Numbered from the stretch's first letter, positions 46,548-56,128 are shown. The stretch: 61,157 bases of DNA from Bacillus sp. SD075 (GCF_017355165.1 NZ_JADILK010000025.1:1-61157), one strand, 5' to 3'. Notes: generated by a model not told the origin, from the sequence alone. Translations and numbers: made by a program.

Positions 46548-46749
46548 TTTACAGGATTATATCGCATTCAACTTCATGGTAAGTTGTGGTATTGACCAAC
46601 CTAGGGAATCCTTTGAATTTTGCTATATCTGTAGAATAAATAGATATTTGCTATCATATATTAAGTGACCTCCTGTCAGTTTAAATATGCTTCAACCCAT
46701 TCATAGTTCCTGAATCCCCCCTTTCCTGCTCCGCTTCCAAAAATAAACA

Positions 46750-46777
46750 TTGACTGAAATAAATGATTCTTTACAAT
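46750..46777 (+). promoter_or_regulatory. promoter of the MarR-family gene
   Basis: TTGACT, 16-nt spacer, TACAAT, 59 bp before the chosen start. A partly palindromic CTTTTAAGAATTAAAG just downstream could be an autoregulatory operator. Confidence 0.6.
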
Positions 46778-46835
46778 AGACTTTTAAGAATTAAAGAATA
46801 TAATGGATTGGTCGACCATTATAAAGGAGAATCAT

Positions 46836-47255
46836 ATGACGAACCCTACTCAATTATTTCATCAATATTTACAAGTATCGAGATCATTAGTCAGCAAAAT
46901 GAATGAACAAATTACAGCCCTTGAAATTTACCATAATCAGTGGACAATCCTGAATTATTTAAAGAACTGTGGATATTCCACAATCCCCGATATTTGCAGT
47001 TACTTGGATGTAGATAATGTTATCATCACACGTTCGGTCAACAGCATGGAACAGAATAATATGATTAAACAAGTTCCTGGAAAAGATGAACAGGAAAAGC
47101 GAATCGAACTGACCCCCCGAGGCAAAGAGGTACATACAAAATGTCTTAAGATTGCAGAAAAAATCGAAGGAAAAGCCCTGGAAGGCATTACTGAAGAAGA
47201 ACAGGAAATTTTTTTCCAAACGGTCCTTAAAATCCTCAATAATATAAGAAACTGA
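46836..47255 (+). CDS. MarR-family transcriptional regulator
   Basis: 139 residues with a winged helix-turn-helix: NQWTILNYLKNCGYSTIPDICSYLDVDNVIITRSVNSMEQNNMIKQ (about 30-75), then the wing DEQEKRIELTPRGKEVH (about 82-98) typical of MarR proteins, and a C-terminal dimerisation helix. ATG 46836 with AAAGGAG upstream; the frame extends to 46803 without a site. No adjacent co-transcribed target gene, so its regulon is unknown. Confidence 0.9.
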   Translation: MTNPTQLFHQYLQVSRSLVSKMNEQITALEIYHNQWTILNYLKNCGYSTIPDICSYLDVDNVIITRSVNSMEQNNMIKQVPGKDEQEKRIELTPRGKEVHTKCLKIAEKIEGKALEGITEEEQEIFFQTVLKILNNIRN

Positions 47256-47325
47256 ACGGGTATCTTATATTATTGAGAAATAAGTGTGAATCAAGGCCTT
47301 TTCCTTATTCTGTCGTCGCGCCAAG

Positions 47326-48717
47326 CTATAGCCATGCCATTTTTAAAAGCCGGATTCCAGCTTCAATTTCCCTTTCGGTTAAACCACCGTACCCAATCAA
47401 AATAGTCGGATCCTTCACATTCTTTGAATGATAAACCGAAGTTGGGTAGATTTTAACCCCAAAACTGGCAGCCTTTCGAATGAGCTCTGCCTCACTGCTG
47501 CCGTTTTTCACTTTTAAAAGGACGTGCAATCCTGACTTTTCACCGATTACGGCTACACGATCATGAAGACTCTCTTCAATTGCATTCAGTAGCACCTTAT
47601 TCTTTTTACGATAAATCGTTCTCATTTTATTCAGATGGCGTTCCCAATGGCCATTTTTCATAAAAAGACAGAGCGTTTCCTGAATCAATCTGGAAACGGT
47701 CTGTTTATATCCCTTTAACTTCTGCTGATAGCGGCCAGCCAACTCCATGGGTAACACCATGAATCCCACCCTGATTGATGGAATGAGCGACTTTGAAAAC
47801 GTACCTAGGTAGATGACCTTTCCATTTGTGTCCAACCCCTGTAAGGACGGAATCGGTTTGCCTGCATGTCGGAATTCCCCGTCATAATCATCTTCAATAA
47901 TATACCCCTTTTTTTCCTCTGCCCAATTCAGCAATTCAACCCTTCTAGTTATCGGCATGATCATACCGGAAGGAAATTGATGGGAAGGGGTGACATAAGC
48001 AACATTCGCTGCACTCTCTTTCAAGGAGTCCACATTCATGCCACTTTCATCCAAGGGTATGAATGCCATATTCGCCCCCTCTAACATCAGTACCTCACTT
48101 ACTCGATGAAAGCCAGGGTCTTCCAACCCAAATATCCGCTCATTTCCAAGAAGTAACCGCAGCAGGTGGATGAAATACTGGGTACCCGCCCCAATGATGA
48201 TTTGATCTGCCCCACAGCGAACTCCTCTCGATTGAAATAGATAAGATGAGATCTCAGCCCGGAGCCCCCATTCCCCTTGAGGATCTCCACTCATGAACAT
48301 TTCCCTTTCCTGTAGATATAACGTTTTATTCAAGCATTTTTTCCACACTCCATGTGGAAAGGAATCCACGTCCACCCTTCCATGATTGTAATCTATATCA
48401 TTTCTTTCATTCGGAGGGCCCATCCTCCCTTCTGGTACAGGCAAAGGCTCATTTAAAGAGGAGATCGGTTCTAAATCGGCTACGTAATAACCTTTCCTTA
48501 ATTGACTTTCCACATATCCTTCTGCAATCAACTGCTGATAAGCCGTATCCACTGTATTCAGGCCTATTCCTAAATGCACAGCTAGTTTTCTTTTAGAAGG
48601 CAGTTTCATTCCGGCCTTTATCTGTCCATTCTTGATTTCCTTTATAAAGCATTTATACAATTGGACATATAAAGCTTCTTTATTCATTTTATCTAAGGTT
48701 AGAGTGATTTCAAACAT
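47326..48717 (-). CDS. MocR-type (GntR/aminotransferase) regulator
   Basis: 463 residues: N-terminal GntR winged helix (KEALYVQLYKCFIKEIKNGQIKAGMKLPSKRKLAVHLGIGLNTVDTAYQQL, about 10-60) fused to a PLP-binding aminotransferase-like domain with IIEDDYDGEFRH near 280 and the PLP lysine in LGTFSKSLIPSIRVG near 307. MocR proteins such as PdxR and GabR sense PLP or amino-acid adducts. The GNAT gene starting 103 bp away on the other strand is the likely target. ATG 48717 with GAAGGAGG upstream. Confidence 0.92.
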   Translation of the reverse strand: MFEITLTLDKMNKEALYVQLYKCFIKEIKNGQIKAGMKLPSKRKLAVHLGIGLNTVDTAYQQLIAEGYVESQLRKGYYVADLEPISSLNEPLPVPEGRMGPPNERNDIDYNHGRVDVDSFPHGVWKKCLNKTLYLQEREMFMSGDPQGEWGLRAEISSYLFQSRGVRCGADQIIIGAGTQYFIHLLRLLLGNERIFGLEDPGFHRVSEVLMLEGANMAFIPLDESGMNVDSLKESAANVAYVTPSHQFPSGMIMPITRRVELLNWAEEKKGYIIEDDYDGEFRHAGKPIPSLQGLDTNGKVIYLGTFSKSLIPSIRVGFMVLPMELAGRYQQKLKGYKQTVSRLIQETLCLFMKNGHWERHLNKMRTIYRKKNKVLLNAIEESLHDRVAVIGEKSGLHVLLKVKNGSSEAELIRKAASFGVKIYPTSVYHSKNVKDPTILIGYGGLTEREIEAGIRLLKMAWL

Positions 48718-48820
48718 TTGGCCCTCCTTCAAACTGGTTCCATAAATTATATCAGTATTGGTCCTTATTGCAGGACCAGAATATTTTTATAATGAAGATA
48801 TCAATCAATAGGAGGAGACT

Positions 48821-49399
48821 ATGGAGCATATCAAATTATTCGGGAAACACGTGATACTTGCCCCGATGATGGATCATCATATCGAACCGTTATACGCCGC
48901 TTCCCTGCCTTCAGAAATATGGGAATGGAGCGCCACAAAAATTTTGTCATATGAAGACGCGATTTCCTATGTAAAGGAAGGCATTCGAGCAAGGGAACAG
49001 GAACTTCATCATCCATTTGTCGTTATTGATCATTTTGATGATACGATAGTTGGCAGCACAAGCTTAAGAAATATTCAATTTCATAACCAATCCCTGGAAA
49101 TCGGTGCGACTTGGTATCACCCCGACAAATGGCGAACGGCTATTAACACAGAATGTAAGTACCTACTATTGCAGCATGCTTTTGAAAGGTGGCATATGAA
49201 ACGGGTCGAATTCAGGACGGACGAATGCAACAAAAGATCTCGTAAAGCAATAACCAGGCTCGGCGCCCTTGAAGAAGGCATTTTGAGGATGGAGAAAAAA
49301 CTGCAAGATGGTAGGATACGGAACACGGTGGTCTACAGTATCCTCGAAAATGAATGGCCAAGTGTGAAGCGGAATTTGGAAGCTTTTTTGGAAAGGTGA
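48821..49399 (+). CDS. GNAT N-acetyltransferase (RimJ/RimL type)
   Basis: 192 residues with the Acetyltransf_3 pattern: HVILAPMMDHHIEPLY at the start, DTIVGSTSLRNI (about 68-80), SLEIGATWYHPDKWRTAINTECKYLLLQHAFE with acetyl-CoA binding region (about 90-122) and RVEFRTDECNKRSRKAITRLGALEEGILR (about 128-157). Acceptor substrate unknown. AGGAGG precedes ATG 48821. It is divergent from the MocR regulator and followed by a strong terminator. Confidence 0.9.
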   Translation: MEHIKLFGKHVILAPMMDHHIEPLYAASLPSEIWEWSATKILSYEDAISYVKEGIRAREQELHHPFVVIDHFDDTIVGSTSLRNIQFHNQSLEIGATWYHPDKWRTAINTECKYLLLQHAFERWHMKRVEFRTDECNKRSRKAITRLGALEEGILRMEKKLQDGRIRNTVVYSILENEWPSVKRNLEAFLER

Positions 49400-49403
49400 T
49401 GAT

Positions 49404-49442
49404 GAGAAAAAGAGTGCCATTGTTTTTTGCACTCTTTTTCTC
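49404..49442. terminator. bidirectional terminator
   Basis: Perfect 14-bp stem GAGAAAAAGAGTGC/GCACTCTTTTTCTC between converging genes. Confidence 0.9.
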
Positions 49443-49446
49443 GCTG

Positions 49447-49596
49447 CTATTTTCCACGCGAGTCTTTATGAATTTTCGATAAAGGATCCTTTTGCCTTTT
49501 CGTTGATCGAAGGAATATGAAAACACCAATCGCAAATAAAAATGGCATTATTAAAGTAAAAAGAAGATAAATCATATCTCCAAAGAACAAGTTCAT
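49447..49596 (-). CDS. small membrane protein, DUF4083-like
   Basis: 49 residues beginning MNLFFGDMIYLLFTLIMPFL, one long hydrophobic helix, then a basic tail FLRSTKRQKDPLSKIHKDSRGK. The GD-IY-LF-L pattern at the N-terminus recalls DUF4083 proteins of Bacillus. No good ribosome site precedes ATG 49596 (AGCGGGA is very close), so either the start is weak or translation depends on upstream sequence. A terminator follows at once. Confidence 0.5.
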   Translation of the reverse strand: MNLFFGDMIYLLFTLIMPFLFAIGVFIFLRSTKRQKDPLSKIHKDSRGK

Positions 49597-49642
49597 TCCC
49601 GCTAAGTAATGCGAAGCACCGTTCAGCTTGGATGATCATTGC

Positions 49643-50104
49643 TTAGTCTAAACTTTGTGACAACCGAATCATATCCTGACACTGAATCCCATTTTCATAA
49701 ATGGCTTCTGAATAGTTTCGATTAAAAAAATCCCGATCGACCCCAGTTATTCTAAAACCGCATTTTTGGTAAAGGGCAAGCTGCCCTATTCCCGAATTTC
49801 CCGTGCCTATTTCAATCGTTTTATATCCCTGTTCCCTTGCATGGCCTATGGCGTGTTCAATCAATTGCCTTCCGATTCCTTTTCCATGTTGCCGTTCATC
49901 CACCGCAATGTTCATTATCTCTATCAGTTTTGGACCTTTTTGCAATAAAACATAAACACCGATCATTCGCTTATCACGAACGGCAACAAAGCACGTTCCG
50001 CTTCCCAAGTATTCCTCGACCAATTCCCTTGAAGGATCTGCCAGAAGCAATAAATCCATCGGCGGTGGCTCATTCATGAATAATTCCCTTATCTCCATCT
50101 CCAT
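49643..50104 (-). CDS. GNAT N-acetyltransferase, YvbK-like
   Basis: 153 residues. The acetyl-CoA motif A is EIMNIAVDERQHGKGIGRQLIEHAI (about 61-85, Q/R-x-x-G-x-G/A as RQHGKGIG), followed by GTGNSGIGQLALYQKCGFRITGVDRDFF (about 100-127). The whole length matches B. subtilis YvbK (about 155 residues) well. Substrate unknown. ATG 50104 follows AAAGG; ATG 50098 is an alternative. Confidence 0.87.
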   Translation of the reverse strand: MEMEIRELFMNEPPPMDLLLLADPSRELVEEYLGSGTCFVAVRDKRMIGVYVLLQKGPKLIEIMNIAVDERQHGKGIGRQLIEHAIGHAREQGYKTIEIGTGNSGIGQLALYQKCGFRITGVDRDFFNRNYSEAIYENGIQCQDMIRLSQSLD

Positions 50105-50115
50105 CCAAACCTTTC

Positions 50116-51132
50116 TCAGTTTAGTTCTTCTACAAGAAGTCCAACCAACTCCGTTGCAGGAAGTTCCCTGCTCAACTTATACCCCTGTCCTGCCCACAAA
50201 GCCATCAATTCAGGGTTGTTTTTTTGTCCAGCCGCTTTTCGCATTTGCTTTGTCATATGATGGATATAAGGATAGGCGACTGGTGCAACACTATCATATT
50301 CCGTCAAAAAGTGATTCACCAACCCGCGTGCCCTCCGGCCGCTGAAGGCTCGGGTAACAGCTGTCTGAGTAAATCGGGGATTTCCTAGAGCTGCCTTATG
50401 GACGGGACTTGCCCCGCTTTCTGGACAGCGAAGGAAAGCAGTTCCCAATTGTGCCGCTGTTGCTCCTGCTTTAAGCACAGCAGCGATATCCTTTCCATGC
50501 ATCAGACCGCCCGCCGCAATGATCGGTAAGTTCAACTCCCCTTTTATTATCCGTATCAGTACTAAAAGGCCGTAATCATCTTCTGTACAGTTTTCAAAGC
50601 TGGCTCGGTGACCCCCTGCTTCAACCCCTTGTACACATAGAACATCCACGCCTGCTCCCGCCGCCCTTTTTGCTTCCGAAAGGTTGGTTACTGTCACGGC
50701 TATAAGGGAACCGACATCTTGGAGTTCTCTTATTACCTCTTCCGTTGGACATCCAAACGTAAAGCTGACGACAGCGATTCTAGCCTCCTTCAATACATGT
50801 AGTTTATTTTCCCAATCATCATCATCACGAACGGCTTTTCCAATCTTGGTCCCAACGCTCTCGGCCTCTTTTTCGATCTTTTCACGATAGGCAGATAATA
50901 TCTTTTCATCCACCGCCTCGTTGCTTGGTACAAATACATTCACACCAAAAGGACGCTCAGTCAACTGACGGGTCTGCCCTATCTCGTCCTTCATCTCTTC
51001 TGCAGTCTTATAGCCAGCTGCGAGAAAGCCCAATCCTCCTGCATTGGATACTGAAGCGGCAAGCTTCGGAGTGGAAGCTCCTCCTGCCATAGGTGCTTGA
51101 ATGATTGGATATTTCATTAACTCTTTCAACAT
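50116..51132 (-). CDS. nitronate monooxygenase-family FMN enzyme
   Basis: 338-residue TIM-barrel flavoprotein of the NMO / FabK group: PIIQAPMAGGASTPKLAASVSNAGGLGFLAAGY at the N-terminus, VDVLCVQGVEAGGHR near 170, PIIAAGGLMHGKDIAAVLKAGATAAQLGTAFLRCPESGAS near 210-250 (FMN phosphate site). NMOs oxidise nitroalkanes such as propionate 3-nitronate. The His of QGVEAGGH fits class I NMOs. ATG 51132 was chosen, 9 nt after AAAAGGAG; the open frame extends to 51246. Confidence 0.88.
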   Translation of the reverse strand: MLKELMKYPIIQAPMAGGASTPKLAASVSNAGGLGFLAAGYKTAEEMKDEIGQTRQLTERPFGVNVFVPSNEAVDEKILSAYREKIEKEAESVGTKIGKAVRDDDDWENKLHVLKEARIAVVSFTFGCPTEEVIRELQDVGSLIAVTVTNLSEAKRAAGAGVDVLCVQGVEAGGHRASFENCTEDDYGLLVLIRIIKGELNLPIIAAGGLMHGKDIAAVLKAGATAAQLGTAFLRCPESGASPVHKAALGNPRFTQTAVTRAFSGRRARGLVNHFLTEYDSVAPVAYPYIHHMTKQMRKAAGQKNNPELMALWAGQGYKLSRELPATELVGLLVEELN

Positions 51133-51270
51133 TCCATACAACTCCTTTTGAATTTTCTTCATGCCCTTATCATTTTTACGTTTTCTTGGTATAATAATTA
51201 TCTGTAAGAGAAAAGTGTCTAAATGATCACCCTTTATATCTTGCAAATATAAAACACAGGTGGTAAAAAA

Positions 51271-52236
51271 ATGGAAACAAAACCATATAGAGTATTACTT
51301 TATTATTTGTATGTACCCATCGAGAATCACGAAGAATTCGCAGCCGAGCATCTTGCGGCATGTAAAGCCCTTGAATTGAAAGGCCGTATCTTGGTGGCAT
51401 CAGAAGGGATCAACGGAACCGTTTCAGGTACGATCGAACAAATAAACCAATATATGGACATGATGAAAAGCGATTCCCGCTTTGCCGATATCGTGTTTAA
51501 AATAGATGAAGCTGACGGCCATGCTTTCAAAAAAATGCATGTTCGCCCACGTAATGAACTTGTCACGCTTCGTTTGGAAGAAGACATCAACCCGAACCGG
51601 ACGACAGGCGAATATTTGAGCCCGAAGGAATTCTTCGAGCAAATGCAAGATGAAAATACCATCGTCCTTGATGCCAGAAATGACTATGAATATGATTTAG
51701 GACATTTCAGGGGTGCAATCAAGCCAGAGATCACGAATTTCCGTGAACTTCCGGATTGGGTTCGGGAAAATAGACAAATGTTCGAAGGCAAAAAAATCCT
51801 TACGTATTGCACCGGCGGTATCCGCTGTGAGAAATTCTCAGGCTGGCTTGTCGAAGAAGGCTTTGAAGATGTAAGCCAGTTGCATGGCGGCATCGCAACA
51901 TACGGGAAGGATCCCGAAGTCCAAGGTGAGCTTTGGGATGGCCAAATGTATGTATTCGATGAAAGGATTGCCGTACCTATCAATCAAAAGGAACACATTA
52001 TTGTCGGACGCGATATTTATTCCGGCGAGCCTTGTGAACGCTATGTCAATTGCGCTAACCCTGAATGCAACAAGAAAATCCTTTGCAGTGAAGAGAATGA
52101 GCACAAACATATGCGCAGCTGTACTCATGAATGCCGAGTGCATCCGCGTAACCGCTATGTAGTCGAGCATAACCTTTCTGAAGAAGAAGTGGTTGAGAGA
52201 TTACAGCTAATCGAAGAAACCCTAACAGCAAAATAA
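51271..52236 (+). CDS. trhO: oxygen-dependent tRNA uridine-34 hydroxylase (rhodanese family)
   Basis: 321 residues. TrhO (formerly YceA/YbfQ) makes 5-hydroxyuridine at the tRNA wobble position. Three parts are visible: an N-terminal acylphosphatase-like domain (to about 95), a rhodanese domain with [17 protein letters not shown] near 133 and the active loop [14 protein letters not shown] (Cys about 180), and a C-terminal Cys-rich zinc region ([12 protein letters not shown] ... CTHEC, about 257-290). ATG 51271 after AGGTGG. Monocistronic, with a terminator. Confidence 0.93.
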   Translation: METKPYRVLLYYLYVPIENHEEFAAEHLAACKALELKGRILVASEGINGTVSGTIEQINQYMDMMKSDSRFADIVFKIDEADGHAFKKMHVRPRNELVTLRLEEDINPNRTTGEYLSPKEFFEQMQDENTIVLDARNDYEYDLGHFRGAIKPEITNFRELPDWVRENRQMFEGKKILTYCTGGIRCEKFSGWLVEEGFEDVSQLHGGIATYGKDPEVQGELWDGQMYVFDERIAVPINQKEHIIVGRDIYSGEPCERYVNCANPECNKKILCSEENEHKHMRSCTHECRVHPRNRYVVEHNLSEEEVVERLQLIEETLTAK

Positions 52237-52242
52237 TAAAGC

Positions 52243-52284
52243 AAACCCGAATCAGTGGACATGATCCCTATTCGGGTTTTTTTA
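52243..52284 (+). terminator. terminator after trhO
   Basis: 10-bp stem AAACCCGAAT/ATTCGGGTTT with a 17-nt loop and TTTT. Confidence 0.85.
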
Positions 52285-52503
52285 CCCATTCAAACCAAAT
52301 CTTATTTTCCAATATTAAAAATATGTCATGGACTTCATCCGACTGCAAAAAATTACCTATTATCTTTCAATACCATGTGCCGCTAATGCAATATTACTTA
52401 CTCTTTTAATTCTATATCACAATAGAAAAAGCCTTCTTAAAACGTAAAAAGAATGAATTCATCCTTAAGATTTTTGCGGCCAGCTGTTTTCCCTTCAATG
52501 AAA

Positions 52504-52533
52504 AGAGCGATTCCTCTTTAGAAGAATCGCTCT
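52504..52533 (-). terminator. terminator after superoxide dismutase gene
   Basis: 10-bp stem AGAGCGATTC/GAATCGCTCT; minus strand continues TTTTC. Confidence 0.8.
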
Positions 52534-52546
52534 AGCATCATTAATA

Positions 52547-53179
52547 TTATTTTCCCTCTGCACTTACAACAATCCCGCAAGCTTGCCTATCGCCTGCATC
52601 ACCGGTTTTCAAGGTATCTTCATCCGGTCCTTTTTCTCCATTGGCTTCATAACGGTCAGGAATATTGGCAAAGTTATCTGGATTCGCATGAACGATTACA
52701 GCCAACTCTTCTTTCTTAAGTTGGTCTATTGTCATGTTATCCAATGTTGCCGTATAGTGGGCTGTCCCATCTTCTTTTACATATAGAGGGGGCATATCCC
52801 CTGCATGTTTAGAGTGCGTTTCATCAGTTGGATTGAAGTGTCCTCCCGCTGTAGTGAAAGGGCCATCCTTGGCATCTGGCTCACATGCTGCATTTTCGTG
52901 AACATGGAATCCATGATAGCCTGGCTCAAGGCCCTCCAAAGCTGTCTCGATCACTACAGAATTCTCTTCAGCGGTAAAGTTTACCGTCCCAAGTGTTTTA
53001 CCTTCTACATCCTTAACTTCCGCTTTCACCTGCGGATCGACCTCTGTATCTGTTCCTAGTCCCACTGTATTCATGTCCTCGACATTCTTGTCCGCCTGAT
53101 TTGAATCATCCGCTGAATTACATCCATACAGTAAAAAGGCAGTACACATAGGCAGTATAAGTTTCTGTTTATAGTTCAT
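52547..53179 (-). CDS. Cu/Zn superoxide dismutase, lipoprotein
   Basis: 210 residues with a lipoprotein signal (FLLYGC, Cys about 20), so extracellular and membrane-attached. The SodC fold follows: GFHVHENAACEPD supplies two Cu His and one disulfide Cys, TAGGHFNP the bridging His, HSKHAGDMP two Zn His and the Zn Asp, AVIVHANPDNF the fourth Cu His, and GDAGDRQACGIV the active-site Arg and second Cys. All metal ligands are therefore present, unlike the B. subtilis YojM protein, which is known to lack Cu ligands. ATG 53179 with GAGGG 8 nt upstream. Confidence 0.9.
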   Translation of the reverse strand: MNYKQKLILPMCTAFLLYGCNSADDSNQADKNVEDMNTVGLGTDTEVDPQVKAEVKDVEGKTLGTVNFTAEENSVVIETALEGLEPGYHGFHVHENAACEPDAKDGPFTTAGGHFNPTDETHSKHAGDMPPLYVKEDGTAHYTATLDNMTIDQLKKEELAVIVHANPDNFANIPDRYEANGEKGPDEDTLKTGDAGDRQACGIVVSAEGK

Positions 53180-53348
53180 GATAAATTCCCTCACTCTCTT
53201 CTATGTATTTCCTCTTATTACTTTCCACTATTATGGAAGAATAAACAGAAAGCGGGATAAATAGGCAAATAGATTACACCAGTGAGAGTGGACACCTTAC
53301 TAAATTCACAGACAAGGATTTTACAATATAGCCTAATGGGCTCACACT

Positions 53349-54656
53349 TTACAAAGTGATGACCCCTAAAGTAATGGCTGCGATCGTCATGATGATGGTG
53401 GTCCCAAACGCCCATTTAAACAGGAATTTTTGGTGATCGCCAAAATCCACGCCTACAAGGCCAATCAATATGAATGTTGCAGGCACCAATGGCGATAATG
53501 GGAACCCTGCGGTCGAATGGCCTAATAAAGCCGCCCTTCCGATTTCTACAGGAGCAATACCGAAGTTCGATGCCGTTTCACTTATTATTGGTAGAATGCC
53601 AAAGTAATAGGCATCAGGTGAAAAAATGAACCCCATCGGAATGCTTGTCAGCGCTACCACAAGTGGCAAATGTGCCCCGAGCCACTCCGGGATGACAGTT
53701 ACGATTGAAGCAGCCATCGAGTCCATCATCTTTGTTTCTGTGAATACACCCGTAAAAATCCCTGCTGCGAAAATGAGTGTACAGATCATCACGAAACTAT
53801 TGGCATGACTTAAAATCCTTTCCTGCTGTTCTTTTGGGTTCGGGTAGTTAACGAATAGTGCAATCGCAAAAGCGGTGGCAAATAAGATTTGGATCGGCAG
53901 CACCTCCATCACCAGCAAAATCATCAGTAAAATCGTCAAGAACCAATTAAACCAAAAATGCTTGGATGTTCCTCCAGATGCAGTTTCAACTGTGGCAGCC
54001 TGTTCACCCATACCAGGTTGCATGTTCGTCTCCAGGGAGCTGACCCCTAATCTCTCCCTTTCCTTTTTGCCAAGTATATATGCCGAAAAAAGCGTCCATA
54101 AAAGACCGCAGATCATAACCGGAATGAGAGGAATGAATAACTCCGATACTTCAACCTGAAGGCTCGCGGCCGCCCTGACCAAAGGACCTCCCCAAGGAAT
54201 CATATTCATGACGCCTGCGGCTAAACCAACGACACAGGCCAATACTAGCCGGTTCATCCCTAATTTGATATAAAGCGGCAGCATGGCTGATACGGTGATC
54301 ATGAATGTGGAAGAACCGTCTCCGTCCAAACCTACCAACATGGTTATAATAGCGGTTGCCATGACTACCTTTAGCGGATCTCCTTTTACAAAACTGAGTA
54401 TTTTAGCAATCATGGGCTCGAATAAACCAACGTCAATCATTAAACCAAAATACAGAATAGCAAAAACGATCATGACTGCTGTCGGAGTCACCTTTAAAAT
54501 ACCTGCCACCATCATATCTCCCATTTCCGAGGCAAAGCCACCAATCAAACCAAAGGCTATCGCAGTGAAGATAAAAGCGACAACCACTGATAAACGCTTT
54601 GTGATGACTAAGACCAGAAACGTTAAAATCATGCAAAATCCTAAAATCGTCAACAT
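53349..54656 (-). CDS. CitMHS-family citrate/metal-citrate transporter
   Basis: 435 residues, about 12 membrane helices. Matches the length and pattern of Bacillus CitM/CitH secondary transporters that import citrate complexed with divalent metals: DGDGSSTFMITVSAMLPLY near residue 117, LACVVGLAAGVMNMIPWGGPLVRAA near 150, IFAAGIFTGVFTETKMMDSMA near 305 and SPDAYYFGILPI near 355, GHSTAGFPLSPLVPATFILIGL near 385. No CitST-like two-component system is nearby. ATG 54656 with AAAGGGG upstream. Confidence 0.9.
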   Translation of the reverse strand: MLTILGFCMILTFLVLVITKRLSVVVAFIFTAIAFGLIGGFASEMGDMMVAGILKVTPTAVMIVFAILYFGLMIDVGLFEPMIAKILSFVKGDPLKVVMATAIITMLVGLDGDGSSTFMITVSAMLPLYIKLGMNRLVLACVVGLAAGVMNMIPWGGPLVRAAASLQVEVSELFIPLIPVMICGLLWTLFSAYILGKKERERLGVSSLETNMQPGMGEQAATVETASGGTSKHFWFNWFLTILLMILLVMEVLPIQILFATAFAIALFVNYPNPKEQQERILSHANSFVMICTLIFAAGIFTGVFTETKMMDSMAASIVTVIPEWLGAHLPLVVALTSIPMGFIFSPDAYYFGILPIISETASNFGIAPVEIGRAALLGHSTAGFPLSPLVPATFILIGLVGVDFGDHQKFLFKWAFGTTIIMTIAAITLGVITL

Positions 54657-54832
54657 GTTAAAAACCCCTTTAAATGGAAAAGTGAACACCTTTCATTTTT
54701 TTATTTTTCTGAAAAATCAATATTTTCACATTATACCATCTGCACATTCATTAAAAAACCAGTAATACAAATTCGTTTAATAAATTAGTTAAATTATGTA
54801 TACTATTATTTAGGAACCCGAAGTTCTTTTTC

Positions 54833-54861
54833 GGAGGAAAGAAGTGTTGTATGTAAAATGA
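54833..54861 (+). promoter_or_regulatory. ribosome site and five-codon upstream ORF before the MFS gene
   Basis: GGAGG (54833-54837) is about 20 nt from the MFS ATG (54858), too far for direct use. A GTG at 54844 is well spaced and opens GTG-TTG-TAT-GTA-AAA-TGA, whose stop overlaps the MFS ATG. TTCTTT and AAAGAA flank the site and CCGAA/TTCGG overlaps it, so small hairpins could gate it. Confidence 0.45.
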
Positions 54862-56069
54862 ATGCTCATAAAATAGCTAAACGGAATCTTTTCATCATGT
54901 GGTTTGCTAATTTCTTCATAGGCGGGAGCATGACGATGGTTCTCCCATTCATATCCTTATACATTGGTACATTCGGGGATTATTCGACTCAATATATTCA
55001 GCATTGGTCCGGATGGACATTTGGAATCACTTTTGTGACTGCCTTTTTATTCTCTCCCATTTGGGGACGAATTGGTGATCGATACGGGAGAAAGAAAATC
55101 TTGATTGCCTGTGCCTTTGGGATGGGACTGTCCATTTTCCTGATGGGGTTCGTTGAAAATGTTTGGCAGCTATTCGTCTTAAGGATGTTCACTGGAATAT
55201 TCACTGGCTTCATTTCCATATCACAGGCCTTCATATCAACGCAAACCCCAAAAGAAATTGCCGGACGCGTCCTGGGAACCTTGCAAACGGGAAATATAAC
55301 CGGTTCCCTTTTCGGACCATTGCTTGGCGGCCTGCTTGCAGACACACTCGGCTATTCAACCGCCTTTAAATTCACCTCCATCACCATTTTCATCTCTGGA
55401 CTTCTTGTTTTTGCGACTAAGGAGTATCAAATGGAACGGCAAAAGGGAACAAAGTCGAGCTATTCAAGCAGGGAGGTTCTCTCGCATATCTTAAGGAATC
55501 CCATCCTGGTGAATGTCATGCTCATTTCGACTCTTGTTCAAGTTGCCCACTTCAGCATTCAGCCCATTCTTTCTTTATACGTTGGCGAGCTGCACGGAAC
55601 TTCCAATCTTGGATTTTATTCAGGTATCGCCTTTTCTGCAGCAGGTCTGGGGAATTTATTGATGGCGCGTCACTGGGGCAAGATAGGTGATCGGCATGGA
55701 CATGTGAAGATTCTTGTTCTGCTTCTTTTTCTGACTGCTACAGTCTACTTTCCCGGTGCCTTCATCAATCATTTTTGGCAGCTTGTTTTGGTACGTTTCA
55801 TACTTGGCATGGCAATAGGCGGCATCATCCCTGTAAGGATTGCCTACATTCGTCAAGAAGCTCCTGTTGCCATGCAGGGGGAAGTACTTGGGTACAATAC
55901 GAGCCTGCGATTTTTAGGCAATATCATCGGACCTGCGATGGGCGGAATGGTTGCTGGTTTCTACGGATTCTCCGCCGTATTCGTCACGACCAGCACGTTA
56001 CTCCTCATAGCCGGACTTGTCCTCTACTTCGCGATGCACCGCAATCCGGAGTTGGCCAGATCACACTAA
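54858..56069 (+). CDS. MFS drug efflux transporter
   Basis: 403 residues, 12 predicted membrane helices. MFS motif A is GRIGDRYGRKKIL (about residues 71-83) and its second-half counterpart GKIGDRHGHVKIL (about 273-285); motif C-like GNITGSLFGPLLGGLLAD at about 142-159 marks a drug/proton antiporter with 12 helices. Probably exports toxic compounds; substrate unknown. Translation seems coupled to a five-codon upstream ORF. Confidence 0.88.
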   Translation: MNAHKIAKRNLFIMWFANFFIGGSMTMVLPFISLYIGTFGDYSTQYIQHWSGWTFGITFVTAFLFSPIWGRIGDRYGRKKILIACAFGMGLSIFLMGFVENVWQLFVLRMFTGIFTGFISISQAFISTQTPKEIAGRVLGTLQTGNITGSLFGPLLGGLLADTLGYSTAFKFTSITIFISGLLVFATKEYQMERQKGTKSSYSSREVLSHILRNPILVNVMLISTLVQVAHFSIQPILSLYVGELHGTSNLGFYSGIAFSAAGLGNLLMARHWGKIGDRHGHVKILVLLLFLTATVYFPGAFINHFWQLVLVRFILGMAIGGIIPVRIAYIRQEAPVAMQGEVLGYNTSLRFLGNIIGPAMGGMVAGFYGFSAVFVTTSTLLLIAGLVLYFAMHRNPELARSH

Positions 56070-56082
56070 TCACACTTTTGCA

Positions 56083-56116
56083 AGAAAGCCTGCTTCCAGA
56101 TGGGAGCAGGCTTTCT
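56083..56116. terminator. terminator after MFS gene
   Basis: 15-nt arms AGAAAGCCTGCTTCC and GGGAGCAGGCTTTCT pair almost completely; no long T-run follows. Confidence 0.6.
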
Positions 56117-56128
56117 CATGTTTAATGC

